From contig CM031878.1 in the NCBI GenBank assembly GCA_018697195.1, positions 2,214,051 through 2,278,050 on the forward strand: 64,000 bases of DNA. The letters are read 5' to 3'. The stretch's first letter is position 1. Each line of letters starts with the position of its first letter. Below are positions 37,050 to 48,055 of the stretch, piece by piece. The notes below the pieces were generated by a model. The model made no database searches. It worked only from the letters and a program-made list of their open reading frames with translations, and had not been told where the DNA came from. Made by a program: the position numbers and the translations under genes. The DNA is from Certhia americana. Taxonomy: Eukaryota; Chordata; Aves; Passeriformes; Certhiidae.

Positions 37050-39354
37050 GTTGGAGAGACAGAGAGGCCAAGGCACTCTGATGAAAACCTTCAAGAGCTG
37101 GGTATGGAGAAACAAAAGCACGAAACTGGCTGGCAACTTGTCTTTGTTAGATGAAGACCACTTTTGACTCTACCTTCTTGCTGTGTCCCAGGTAAGCTCC
37201 CTTACATAGGCAGAGATCTGTCAGGTTGGGAAAAGAATCAGGAACATGACCTCTGGGCAGATGAGGTACAGATACACTCAGGTTTCACATCACTAGAGAA
37301 AATTTCAAGCTGCAGTCGAGTCTAAAATAAGGGGCAGGTAATGTAGTCCACAAAGCAAGCTGAAGCTTGTGGCAACATGTGGGGAGGAGAGAAGGAAGTG
37401 TCAGAGAGAGCAGCAAGGGTGGAACTCATTGCTCTGCCTCAAAGATATTTGAACATGTTTCTACCTACAGCCAGTGAAGAAAGATGAGTATTCCAAAGCA
37501 AGGAGGGACACAGCTCACCGCCTGACATGGGGCATATGAATCATCCTCCTGTGCTCTCAAGCTGCTACAGCCCAGCCCACATCCTGCTAGAGTCCTTGCA
37601 AGAGGTGGCGGTGGTGTCAGCAGGCAGATGGGCTGAGAATGGCAACCTACATTTCATACTGCACAGATCTCAACAACCAACTGTATTTTTGCCTCTTTGA
37701 TCCTGCTGAGTTGCCAAAGAGGAGCAGACTAGCTGACTAGTAGACTAAATCCTTTTGCAGCAAATTCTCCAGGTGTCCTGTTGGAGGGGAACGTAATTGC
37801 TTCCATGGAGAATGTGTCTTCCAGCAGGGAATGGAGAGGGCCAGCAGTAAACTGTGTCTTTTCTCAACAAACAGTCTTTCCCTCTGTGTAATCCCAATAC
37901 CAAATTTGATCTTGATATTAACTGAAATTAGAAAGGTATGTTATAAATGAAAGTTTATGAAAGGTGGTCCTCTAGTTAAGGTGCTTTTGACTTAATGGTA
38001 TTCCTAAGAGGAAGAGAGTTTCTGAATCTGGAAAAACAATCATTATTCACATCACAGTTCTTACAGTATTTTCCTATTAAGACTTGTTTACATGACACCA
38101 TTGTTTGGTCATAAATATACCCATTCTATAGCTTAATGAAAAGAACTCTTTTTGCAGCTTCAGCTGAGCATATCTGGGGAATGCTGTGGGTGGTGGTTTT
38201 CTGTTTGGTTGGTTTATTTTTTTATTTTTGTTTTGGGAGGTGAGGAGGGTGTCTGTGCTATTGAATGTCTAATCTGGGCTGTGTCAACCTGCACATCTGA
38301 ACACACATAGACACTCAGCATCAGAGTCAATGTTGTTGTTGTTTCTTAAATTAGTTCATGTCCACACGGAAACATTTAACCCACCAGTGTTTCCCTCTAG
38401 CCACCTGCCTTAATTCCAGGACAACACTGATGTCCTGTGGTCTGAGTCTTGGCTCATTCTCAGCCCAGTTGAACAGCAAACCCTCTTAGAAAATTTGTTT
38501 CTCACAGGGTTTCCAGCGTCATAACTTACTACAGGAAAAGGCCATAATTTTGACTTGCTTTACAGATGTCAAATCCTTCATGGAACTCAGTTTAAGCTTT
38601 AGGCTCTATGTCAAAAATAATACAAAAAACTGGCTGTAATTACCTCCTGGAGTTAGCTTGCAATAAATTAAAACAAAATTAAAAAAAATAAAATCCATCC
38701 CACATTTTAAAGGAATTTTGACTTTCTGCCTAGATATATATTTTTTCACTCCTTGCTTGGAAACTTAAAGAAGGGAACAATTAATGAAAACCAATTGCTC
38801 AAAAAGACATGGTTTTCAGATCATGTTTGTTTTCATATCTTAAACTAGCTCACTGTATCTTAACATAGTTTTAATTCATAAGAAAACCTCAAGACAGATT
38901 AGAAATGTAGATTGGAGGAGGAAAGATATAATTTTTTTATTTTACTTTGACCCTATGTTATTCATTCCTTCCTGGAAAACTATTTTTTCTTTTTTCCTTT
39001 TTGGCTGCTCTAATACTTTATTATTTTTATAGTATGCATTATTGTAATTGAAGGGGTGTATATTTTTATGGACAAAACCCTATTTTTGCTTCCATTGCCA
39101 GAGACTGCTAGTAACATGCAAATTAAATGCAGGCCTTTGGAATGGCAAAATATTTTGGTTTGTGCCCTTCCTCCAGCACACTATTATTTTCACTAGTTCA
39201 CCTTTTTCTTTCTTGGGTGTAATAGGAAACAAAAGGTCTGTGCTGCTTTGAGGAAAGCAGATTGTGCAGGGTTTGGGACCTAAACAGGAGCTGGAAATAT
39301 GACGACAGGTATCTTGATTAATTTTTTAAATGGAGGAAAACACACTGGTTTGGG

Positions 39355-39404
<50 letters not shown>

Positions 39405-42400
39405 TTATCTTTTTTTTTTTTGTTATCATTATATTTATGTGTTTATCCATCACAAAACCTGAACTTCCAGACGATAAGCAGGTAGATACAGCACTGATCC
39501 AGAACTGGGCATTTACCCACTCTCGGGGTTGGGCTCAGCAGTGCATCCAACTAACAACAACCAGTAACAGTGTTACTTCTTAAATTGTCTGTTTTGAAAT
39601 GAAATATTACCTGTTTCGTCCTGAGTTCATGCTTTGCCATCCTGTTTTGCCACCCCCTGGGCACACCGTGGCTAGGAAGGCACAGTGGGAGCATGAGGTA
39701 TTTGGGCTCTGTTTGGAAGCAAACTTGGAGCTCTGCCTTCTGCAAGCAGACCCTGTTTCTCTCTGAAAATGATCTTTCCCTGTAGGATGGACTTTTCCCC
39801 TCCTCTCACTGCTGACTGGCTGTACTACTTGGGTTTGAATCCCTCCTGACTCTGTTTCCTGAAGTTTGGCTTGACCCTGGGCCATAAGCCTTGCCCAGAT
39901 GCAAAGTTTGTTCCAATCTTTGGTTGTTCTGGCTTTTGTTGCCTGGTTTTAAGCACAGTACATAATTTATCAGGTGTTTTAGTCTAAACTCAGTCTAAAA
40001 CCTGTGAAAGTACTCTACAGTTATGTGTGTGGATGTTTATATACATGCATCTCCCAACAACAACACCAAAATATTTTGCATGACTTTTGATTTAAAAGGG
40101 GGAAAAAGTTAAAAATCTAGCTTTAAGTCAGAATATCTGTATTATCAAATCAATCAGTCCTTGTTAGGGAATTACCATTTGAAATTCAAGATAGCAGCTT
40201 TTCAGAGTAAATGGTGAATTAGCTACTCCATATTTAAACCTAAAAAAATAATGTGCTAATCTCTAAGTCAAAGACCTTGGATCCCTGACTAAAATTGCTT
40301 GTGTTTTTCAAGTTCTATATAAGAAACATGAAGCAGAGTGTGTAAAGTACTGCAAGTTTTGCCAAAATTTTTTGCATTCATCAATGTGTAAAACTAACTC
40401 TCTGAACTAATTGCTGCCAGAAACTCACTTTATAGAAGCAATCATAATGAGTAAGTCTTTGAGTCTAATGGATTTGCTTCAAGGGGGAAGCAAAATGAGC
40501 CAACAAAGAGGTATGCAAAGTTTTCCAAGGATTTAAGGTCAAATAAGACACCAACTTCAGAAGTGTAATGACAAGTAGGAAATCAGGACTTTCAGACACA
40601 GGAAAAGGTCACCCTTCTACTGTAAGTGAGGATGTTTCCATAAATCAATATCTTTTTTGTTGCATATGACAGAGTAATTTCATTATCCCAAAACACAGAA
40701 ATCTAAGAAATCAGCATAATTACTGGTGAAATTAAGCTGAAAATTTTGACTGATTTTCACATCTTTTCTCAGTTTTATATTTTCAAAATAATCTTTAATT
40801 CCTTTAAAAATGGTGAAACAAATGGTGTCACACTTTACAGGGCTGATTGTTTCAGGCTGATAGCAGACACAGGTATATTTAATCATCCATCCTACAGACT
40901 GCTCTTCCCCATTCATTACACTGACAGCCCCAGCCCAGCCCAGTGGCCATTAATGTGCTCAGAAAAGGGGATGTAGAGTGTCTGCCTCACACATCATCCT
41001 AAAGCATGGACTAAGAAGAGGAGAGAGTTCCATTCTGTGTGGCTGAATACAGGGAGACCAGGAAGAGGGAGAGGAAAAAGGGTAAAATCTGTATTCTCCC
41101 ATTGCTGAGAAGAGAGATGGAGTTCAGCTTGTCTGGGGCAAAGAAATAATCTCTACACACAACCCAGCTAACTTAGTCAGTGGGAGGGATACTGGGCAGA
41201 TTGTTCCCATACAGAGTTTTCCCTGACTCCATCTTCCTCAAATTTTAAGCCACCTAAACCCCCAATAAATTATAATAAAAAAATGCATCTGTAGTAAATT
41301 CTACTCAATCTAATAACTCTATCACTGAGCTTAAATTATGGAGTTCACTTTCTTGAATAATACAAGTGTTTGTTTTAACTAACCTTAAACAGTCATAAAA
41401 ATCCCATTATCAGGCATTTGGGCATTCCTACAATCTAGTACCAAATGTCAAAAGAGAAGCAATTCAGATTAAAAAAAAAAAACAAAACAAAGAACCCGCA
41501 ACATTTAAGAACACATGCTTTAAAAAGGTCTTGCCAAGATATGAAGTTAAAGGTAAAGGAGAACCACAACCACAGCTTTTTTATCGCCTCTGATCACCTT
41601 TGCCTTTTATTCCTTTTCCCTGCAGGGACCAGGGTGTCTTTTTGATCTGTGGAATCCATACAAGATGTGACAAGAAATTCCAACCTACCAACACAGGGGA
41701 AGAGAGAGAGATGCTGATTTCCATTTCTGAAACATGTATAGTGTTCAGAGGCTTTACAAGGATGAATTTAGAGGAGACAGGTCAAAAAGTCCAAAATTTC
41801 TTTTCCAGCATTGCCTTGTGTATCCTGCACACTCCCACTTCACCAGACATGGCTGTGCATCACTTTGCAGAGTTTCCTATCCAGGCCACCAGCCTCATAC
41901 AGGTATCTGCTTCTGTGTTGTCTTGAGTTTTTAGTGATTACATGTCTAGAATTTTCTCACTGTCCTTTACTGGATCGTCTTAAAGAGTCACTTGAATTTT
42001 CTAACAAACTAATTATTCACTTTTGCAGCCATGGATGTTAATGATGCTCTAGTCTTGAGATCTCTGCTCGCCATGCACAGTGATTTTGCCTGTGGTTGGC
42101 TGAAATGAGCTATGCCTAGACAAAATGGAATTAGCTAAGAAATATTGAGGGGAAATAAAATGGCTTGAGGTACATAGTGTGAATAATCCTGTTTGGATTT
42201 CAAAACAGATAACTTCATTTCTGTCAGTTAGGAAAGTTCTGTCTATTCACCAGTGAAAATCTGTTCTTGCCTGACACAGCAATCCTGTTTCTGGATTTTT
42301 GGCATGGCTGGATTTTTTTGGCACTAATCAAGCTTTTTTTTTGTGAAATATTTGAACTCAAATGAAGTTTAAAGATACTGTAATGTCTCTTTTCAGGATG

Positions 42401-42784
42401 GAGTTTTATGATTCCCTAGCATTTCCACATGCTGCAACTTTGTCATGGCTGTTTAAGACTTCTGAAGATATTTTAAAGTGCAAATATTTTGTACTTCCTC
42501 TGTTCATTTCAAAAAGAAATGATTACAATATGTTTATATTCCTGCAATCTGATTGCTTCTGATGGGGAGTCAATTTTTCACCAAGAATTTAGGATTTTGG
42601 TGACAATGAGATTTCCTAAACTAGAACAGAACTACACTAAAACACAATCTAAGCAGGAGGCTCATCAGGGACATTAAAGCAGAATATGAGATGGCTGATG
42701 AAATCAGTGATTTGTTAAGACTTGCAGCCAAAAGTAGAGGCCACCATTAAAAAAGAAGAAAAAGTCAGGTCATCCCCAGCTTTT
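37050..42784. other. Unique non-coding DNA, 5.7 kb
   Basis: Long single-copy stretch with a large T run at 39357-39420 and an A/T-rich patch at 38662-38695. No CR1 tail, exon or RNA gene recognised. Frames of about 100 codons around 41600-41930 overlap in all three forward frames and so look like chance. Confidence 0.5.
39357..39420. repeat. Poly(T) tract with GTTATC spacer
   Basis: Forty-seven T in a row (39357-39403), GTTATC, eleven more T, then GTTATC again. The duplicated GTTATC-T pattern suggests slippage growth. The tract is not next to a recognised retroelement, so I cannot tell whether it is a reversed poly-A tail. Confidence 0.95.
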
Positions 42785-43535
42785 GTGGAGGTGCTGTGCT
42801 GAACTTTGTTCTCACCAGCAAGGATGGGTTGGTGGGGAATGTGAAGCTCAAGGGCAGCTTGGGCTCCAGTGACTATGGAATGATAGAATTCCAGATATCT
42901 GAGGAAATGAGGATGGCACACATCAAACTTTCTGCCCTGCACTTCAGGAGAGCAGACTTTGGCCTCTTCAGGGAGCTGCTTGCTAGAGTGCTGTGGGATG
43001 GAGACCTGGAGGGAAGAGGAGCCCAGGATATTAAGGATTGCCCCCTCCAAGCTCAGGAGCCAGGAATTCCAATGAGTAGGAAGCCAAATAAAATTACCAG
43101 GAGGCCTCTGTGGGTGAGCAAGGAGCTTCTGGTACAAGAGGAAGTACAAGAGGAAGGCCTACAGAGGATGAGGGTAAGGACAGGTAGCCTGTGAGGAACA
43201 CAGGGACATTGTTCAGGCAATCAGGGGAGATAATGGAAAAGATAATGGAAGATAATGCCCTGTAGAATTCAATCTGGCCCAGGGATGACAGGATTGACAT
43301 AGCGGTAAGGGCAACAAGAAAAATTTCTATAGGTATGCCAGTGGTGAAACGAAGACCACTTAAGATGTGAACCCTCTCTGGAAGGAGATGAGAGACCTGG
43401 TTACCCAGGATATGCACAAGACTGAAATACTCAACAACATTTTACCTTGGTCCTCACCAGCCAGTGGTCCAGCCACACTGTCTGGGTCACAGCAGGCAAA
43501 GATAGGGAGTGGCAGAATGAAGAACCTGGCTTTGA
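42785..43535 (+). mobile_element. CR1 LINE ORF2 fragment, broken
   Basis: The translated + strand (frame from 42796) contains DFRRADFGLFRDLL-like sequence (here LHFRRADFGLFRELLARVLW), then LEGRGAQD, LQAQEPGIP, SRKP, RRPLWVSKELL and a segment matching the CR1 ORF2 region between the endonuclease and reverse-transcriptase domains. Around 43195 the frame stops. A second frame at 43367-43520 resumes the same protein (PLWKEMRDLVTQDM, then ATLSG), so at least one frameshift lies between. Both the 5' part and the RT catalytic core are missing. ORF2 normally encodes the nicking and copying enzyme. This copy is dead. Confidence 0.93.
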
Positions 43536-43629
43536 CTGGGCTTCTAAAACCAGCATCATGTGTGCACTTGTGAGCACAGCATTTTGATCATGTCCTCTGT
43601 ATGTTAAATTTTCTCACCTGGTTTAAGAT
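43536..43629. other. Short spacer between two CR1 remnants
   Basis: About 95 bases with no assignment. It may be part of either neighbouring element. Confidence 0.4.
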
Positions 43630-43935
43630 CAATCCTCAAGTCTAATGCTGCAGAGCAATAAGTTCCACAGGCAGTCTGTGCTGTAGGGTATTTCCTTTAT
43701 TTGTTTTAAATTTACCTACCATTTATTCTAACATATGAGCCCCAGTTCTCATATTACTGTGGAGTGTAAAGAGAAGGAATGATCAGCTTTTCTTACACTA
43801 TTCATCATCTTAAATAGGCCAATTAAGCCCATGTAATTATCCTTCTTTCCAAGTTAAATAATCCAAGTCTTTGCAGCTTCTCATATGGAAAGTCCATCAT
43901 GCCTCTAAACCATTGAAAATTATATGGTGCTAATT
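43630..43935 (-). mobile_element. Ancient CR1-like LINE 3' region, antisense
   Basis: Reading +, AATAAGTTCCACAGGCAG, TTTCCTTTATTTGTTTTAAA, CCTACCATTTATTCTA, GAGCCCCAGTTCTCATATTA, ACACTATTCATCATCTTA and CTTCTCATATGGAAAGTCCA fall in the same order as the reverse complement of old CR1-type 3' regions ('agttccacag...cttttatttgttttaaacctgctgcc...cctagttcttgt...caccattcatgat...ctcatatggaagctgttcca'). Roughly 300 bases are covered. Divergence is high, so the insertion is old. Confidence 0.7.
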
Positions 43936-44321
43936 TAAAACATGGCCACTTGTAACATGTGTATCTATGTCTATTTCTACTGACACTATGATTGTCAGCT
44001 AACTGAACATGTGTAACACAGAGAATACAACTCCAGCTGCTTGTTCGCACACTGACTAATGAAGGGACATTGGGTTTTGGCATGCAGTGGTAATTTGTAT
44101 GTGCTGAACATGGCCTGTCATGTTTCAGGGGGCTGGGAGCCACGGACACTTAAAATTGTTGAATATATTTTATTCCCTGATCTCTAGAGACAAGGGGCTC
44201 TTTGACTGTGTCCACACTACCCCTTTCCCCCACCAGAGTTTCCCATCAGACTGGTGCAGTCTCAGAGAGAGGAAAATTCAGTTATTGCTGGAGTCCAAAT
44301 AATGTCAAGGATACCCAGCTG
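43936..44321. other. Unique non-coding DNA
   Basis: Single-copy interval between an ancient CR1 and a SINE relic. Nothing recognised. Confidence 0.45.
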
Positions 44322-44455
44322 AGATCAAGGCTTCATTGTGCTCTCAATGGCATAAACTTGTACTTAGAGAGAACCCCTGCCCTAAAGGGCTTGTAGTCTA
44401 AATAGGAGAGACAAATAAAGGGTGGGAGAGAAAATAAATGTGGAGTGACTTGTGC
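44322..44455 (+). mobile_element. Ancient MIR-related SINE
   Basis: AGATCAAGGCTTCATTGTGC, CATAAACTTGTACTTAGAGA, AACCCCTGCCCTAAAGGGCT, TGTAGTCTAAATAGGAGAGA, CAAATAAAGGGTGGGAG, then GGAGTGACTTGTGCAGC is collinear with an amniote SINE class best known from turtles and crocodilians ('ggccccattgtgctaggcgctgtacaaaca...gtccctgccccaaagagcttacagtctaa...'). It ends in the MIR-type 'agtgacttgcccaagg' stretch. Family naming is uncertain. The structural match over 130 bases is good. Confidence 0.7.
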
Positions 44456-46199
44456 AGCTGCTGGAACAGCTGCTCTCAGAGGGAGATGGGAACAGGACCC
44501 ACTTTGGAGGGTTTTGGGACATCGTGTTAGCTACCGGGCTGCCTTGCTCCACATTTTCCTGTGGAAAATGACATTTTAACCACTGCATCTTGAAAACACC
44601 TGGTCAGGGAGAGCCCAGGGGACAGGGAAGTTAAAATACAAACAGCTACTTGGCAGCTCGGCACCCTTGGGCTGTGTCTGCTGCTGCTGTGGACAGAGCC
44701 AGCACAATAGTTTTAGAGAGGACCTGATGTGGGAAAGGGCACATTGAAAGAAATGTAGTGTCTCCTGTGGCTGCAGGTCACTAGTTGATGTTAAATACTC
44801 AGGACTCAGGCCACATGAAAGCTTTGGCAAAATTCTGAGCAAATGAGGACTAGTAACTCGTTTAGTGAAAGGGGCCTTTGACCCAAAAATCTCTGGAACA
44901 TTTAGATTTGGAACAGATTTTTAGTGCATCTTTGCACTCTAGTGCGGGGAGCTGTCTGGCTCTGTGTGTGGAATCAGCTGCAGAAGCATCTTGCAGTTCA
45001 CATGCAATGCTGACTAATGAAAGGAATGAGAGGAAAGCCTGTAACTGAGTGGCCTGTGCTGCAAGGGACATGCACAGCTGCACTCCCTGTAGTCTTTCCT
45101 TGGCAGAACAATGTCTCTGCCAAGGACTGGTGAAAGCTCTGGGAGCCTGTGCACTTGTCCACTTTGTATACACAGGTAGTGAACCATTTTTGTCACTCTG
45201 AGCTGTGCCTCCCATGCAGTTTTATGAGCAGTAGTAAATTCTTACTCCTTCAGGCTGCTAAATTTTGACTCTGTTTCCTACTCGTGAATGTATTTGCCAT
45301 CCATGCAAGCAGCATCTCGCTTTCTTTGCCTGCCACAGAGTGCCAGCCCAGAATTTAGGATAGTCCAGCTTCCTGGTACCTCAGGAGGACCTCCTAACAC
45401 GGGGATCCCTGCTGAGCAGACAAGACCTGCCAGGGTGTTTCCTAGGATTACCTGATGCTGTTCAGTCACTCCTCATTTGAGGTATTTTTCCTGTCTGACT
45501 GAATTTCCAAGGGACAGAGCAGTGCAAAAGCTGTAGGGTTTGCTATGATCTCTGCAGAAGGTTCCCTCTTCTGAGACTCTTTTCCCACCCTTTTGCTTGC
45601 AGCTACTTCAAGAGACAGACTTCTCCCTCCCATCCTCTTTGAGATGGAAATGACTGAGCCAGCTCATACTTGTATTTTTTTTTTTTTCCATAGGTAGTAC
45701 CCTCTTCTGCTTGTGTGCACTGCCTGTGTCTCTGCTTCATGCTCTGCACCCTGAACACCTGCCAGCAAACCTGGTAGCCTCACAGCTTTAGCACTAGCCA
45801 ACTCACTGCTGTGTTGTGAGTCCTGGCACAGGAGGGATATCTTCCATGCACAGCAGCCCTTAAAAGCAGGTACACAGCCCATTAAGACAGTGTATTTACA
45901 ATTACACGCACATTTTACAGCTCTTAATGCCTATAGGTAGCCACACAGTATATTCGGGACTTAATTTTCCTCAGGACTCTTGTTACAATGTTCCAGCTAC
46001 AACCTTCAATTTTCTCACAGTATGTTTCCTTCCCCCTCTCTGAATCACTGCTAAAAAATCTCCTATAAATCTTTAATTTTCAGCCTGGGCAAAACCTCTC
46101 TACCACTAGCTCCTGGCAAAAGGGATGAGAAGCTCTTGGAGATATCCCTGACGTAATTGTGTGATTTTTGGGATGTTCTCAAATTATGTAAACCTGTAT
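44456..46199. other. Unique non-coding DNA
   Basis: Somewhat more GC-rich than the rest of the window. Frames of 88-117 codons on the minus strand (44576-45215) have no recognisable domain. A T run lies at about 45673-45687. Confidence 0.5.
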
Positions 46200-46380
46200 G
46201 AGGCTCTGGCACAGGTCTCCCACAGAAGCTGTGGCTGTCCCATCCCTGGAAGTGTCCAAAGACAGGTTGGAGGGGACTTGGAGGGACCTGGTCTGGTGGA
46301 AGGTGTCCCTGCCCATGAGAGGGGTTTGGAATGAGGTGATGCTTAAGGTCCAAAACATTTTGTGATTTCTGTGATTCTTA
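46200..46380 (+). mobile_element. CR1 LINE 3' end, sense
   Basis: GCTCTGGCACAGGTCTCCCA, AGCTGTGGCTGTCCCATCCC, GGAAGTGTCCAAAGACAGGT, GGTGGAAGGTGTCCCTGCCC and ATGAGGTGATGCTTAAGGTC are followed by the tail TTTGTGATTTCTGTGATTCT. It is the terminal 180 bases of an avian CR1, moderately diverged. Confidence 0.95.
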
Positions 46381-46600
46381 GTAGCTCAAATTGAGTAAAA
46401 TTATGCTAGCCTTGAGAAATATCCTCCTGGGGTGGCTTTGTCTCGTTGCCATAGTACAGTGCCCTCTTCTAGCAGGGACAATGTGACAGCCCTCAGAGGC
46501 CAGTATCCTGCCAACATAGTTGTGAAAACCTCATCGAGCAGCATAGCTGTGTCTACAGCAAGATTTTATTGGCAAAGATACATTGGCTGGGTACATTTCA

Positions 46601-46634
46601 TTTTTTTCTTTTTTTTTTTTTTTTTTTTTTTTTT
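46601..46634. repeat. Poly(T) tract
   Basis: A near-uninterrupted T run with one C early on. It lies 167 bases upstream of a poly(A) tract of similar length. Confidence 0.95.
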
Positions 46635-46796
46635 CATGCTCTTTGCCAAAGAAGCTCTGCCAGCAACATCTCATAGCAAAGACTTCACGGCAAGTAGCCC
46701 ATTACGAATGCACTCACAGAGGCACGCAGAATGGTCATTAAAAAAGATGTTCCCCAGTTCTCTGCTAAGTTCTTGTTAGATACAGATATGTAGCAC

Positions 46797-46801
<5 letters not shown>

Positions 46802-46847
<46 letters not shown>
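46802..46847. repeat. Poly(A)46 tract
   Basis: Forty-six consecutive A, then TAAAAAGAGG. Together with the upstream T tract it forms an inverted pair around a 167-base single-copy segment. Confidence 0.97.
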
Positions 46848-46849
<2 letters not shown>

Positions 46850-48002
46850 AAAAAGAGGAACCAATCTGCCAGCCGCTTAATGCGAGTCAACAGCTGTGTC
46901 CTTGTGCTAGTAGGAACTCCAATCAGAGGTCATGTTCTAAATTAATTCTAGCAGCACCCAGTGTTTTCCCCAATGACTATGACTCTTTTGGGTCAATCCT
47001 AGGTCACGTAAGGCTGAAGAAAAACTGCTTTCATTAACTTCTTTCCTTGGGACCAACCCACTCCAGAGATATTCCTTTGCCAGAGTTATGTGACTACTTC
47101 ACAGAACAAGATACTTTCCCCGAGTTAATCACTTAAAGATTTAATTCTCAGCTTTTAAAAATAGTTCACACCATAACAGAGAGTATTTTCAGGGTTTATC
47201 CTCTTCCTCTTTTTAAACTGATTTTCAATTCACTGTTACTCAATGTCGCTTCTGCTATTCATGGAGCACAGCCAAGTGAAACCGGGACCCGCTATGCTGC
47301 TGATTTACACTATAGAACCATTATTAGCTGAGTTCTGCATTGGCATTCCAGACATTCCAGCGTGCAGCTACTCTCCCGTGTATTTATTTATTCAAAATAA
47401 TGACAGGGATGGTGAAAGATGCTGCAATGACAACCCTGTGGAGTGCAGAGGTCCTTTGCTGGGCCAGGGTACAGGACTGGCAGAGCCAACGTGGGCCATC
47501 CCCTCCTTGTACCGCCTTCACCCTCCTTTGTCCTGCACTGAAGGCTGTCTGCACCTTGCAGAGCTAAAATTCAGGGCAGAGAATTCACAAGGCCTAGTTA
47601 TGCTTTGGTGCAATTTCTTCTCCTGCTGCTGCTGGTTTTTCATCATTCCTAATCATTTAAAAAGTTTTGCAGCACAACTATGCTCACCAAATGGCTCCAT
47701 TTCTTGAGTCACTATGGCAAACACACAAACACACGCAACCCCAAACTATTCAGGACCCTGAAACTGGTTTTGAGGAGTGACTTGTCTGTGTAATTCACAA
47801 TTGTGGACACTTATTAGGGTAGATCTGAGGTCTCTAAATGGTACAGTGTCCTGGTCTCAGTTATTTGGCCCAGCACCACAGCACACTGCTCACTCCTTTC
47901 CCTCCCATTCTTTTGTGAGAAGGAAGCTTCATGGTAGTTCATTAATGTTATGAAAAATGCACTCTTGGAGACAAGGAGGGTGTATGGGGAGGCAATTAAA
48001 AT

Positions 48003-48055
48003 GTTCCATTGTGCTGAGCGCTGTGCAAACACTGAAACAATGGTCCCCGGAGTGG
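48003..48055 (+). mobile_element. Ancient MIR-related SINE, 5' part
   Basis: GTTCCATTGTGCTGAGCGCT, GTGCAAACACTGAAACAA, then TGGTCCCCG matches the 'ccattgtgctaggcgctgtacaaacac...ggtccctg' head of the same SINE class as the copy at 44322. It is better preserved at its 5' end but breaks off after about 50 bases. Confidence 0.65.

Larger units (their letters stand above)
46381..48002. other. Unique non-coding DNA with homopolymer pair
   Basis: Contains the T and A tracts listed separately. Otherwise single-copy. A 154-codon + frame (47243-47707) overlaps another frame and lacks any known domain, so it is treated as chance. Confidence 0.5.

Noticed and set aside
39299..39583. 94-codon frame with a poly-Phe stretch
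   Set aside because: Driven by the 47-base T run. The flanking residues match no known protein.
47243..47707. 154-codon plus-strand frame
   Set aside because: No recognisable motif, and another long frame overlaps it in a different phase. Consistent with chance in slightly GC-richer DNA.
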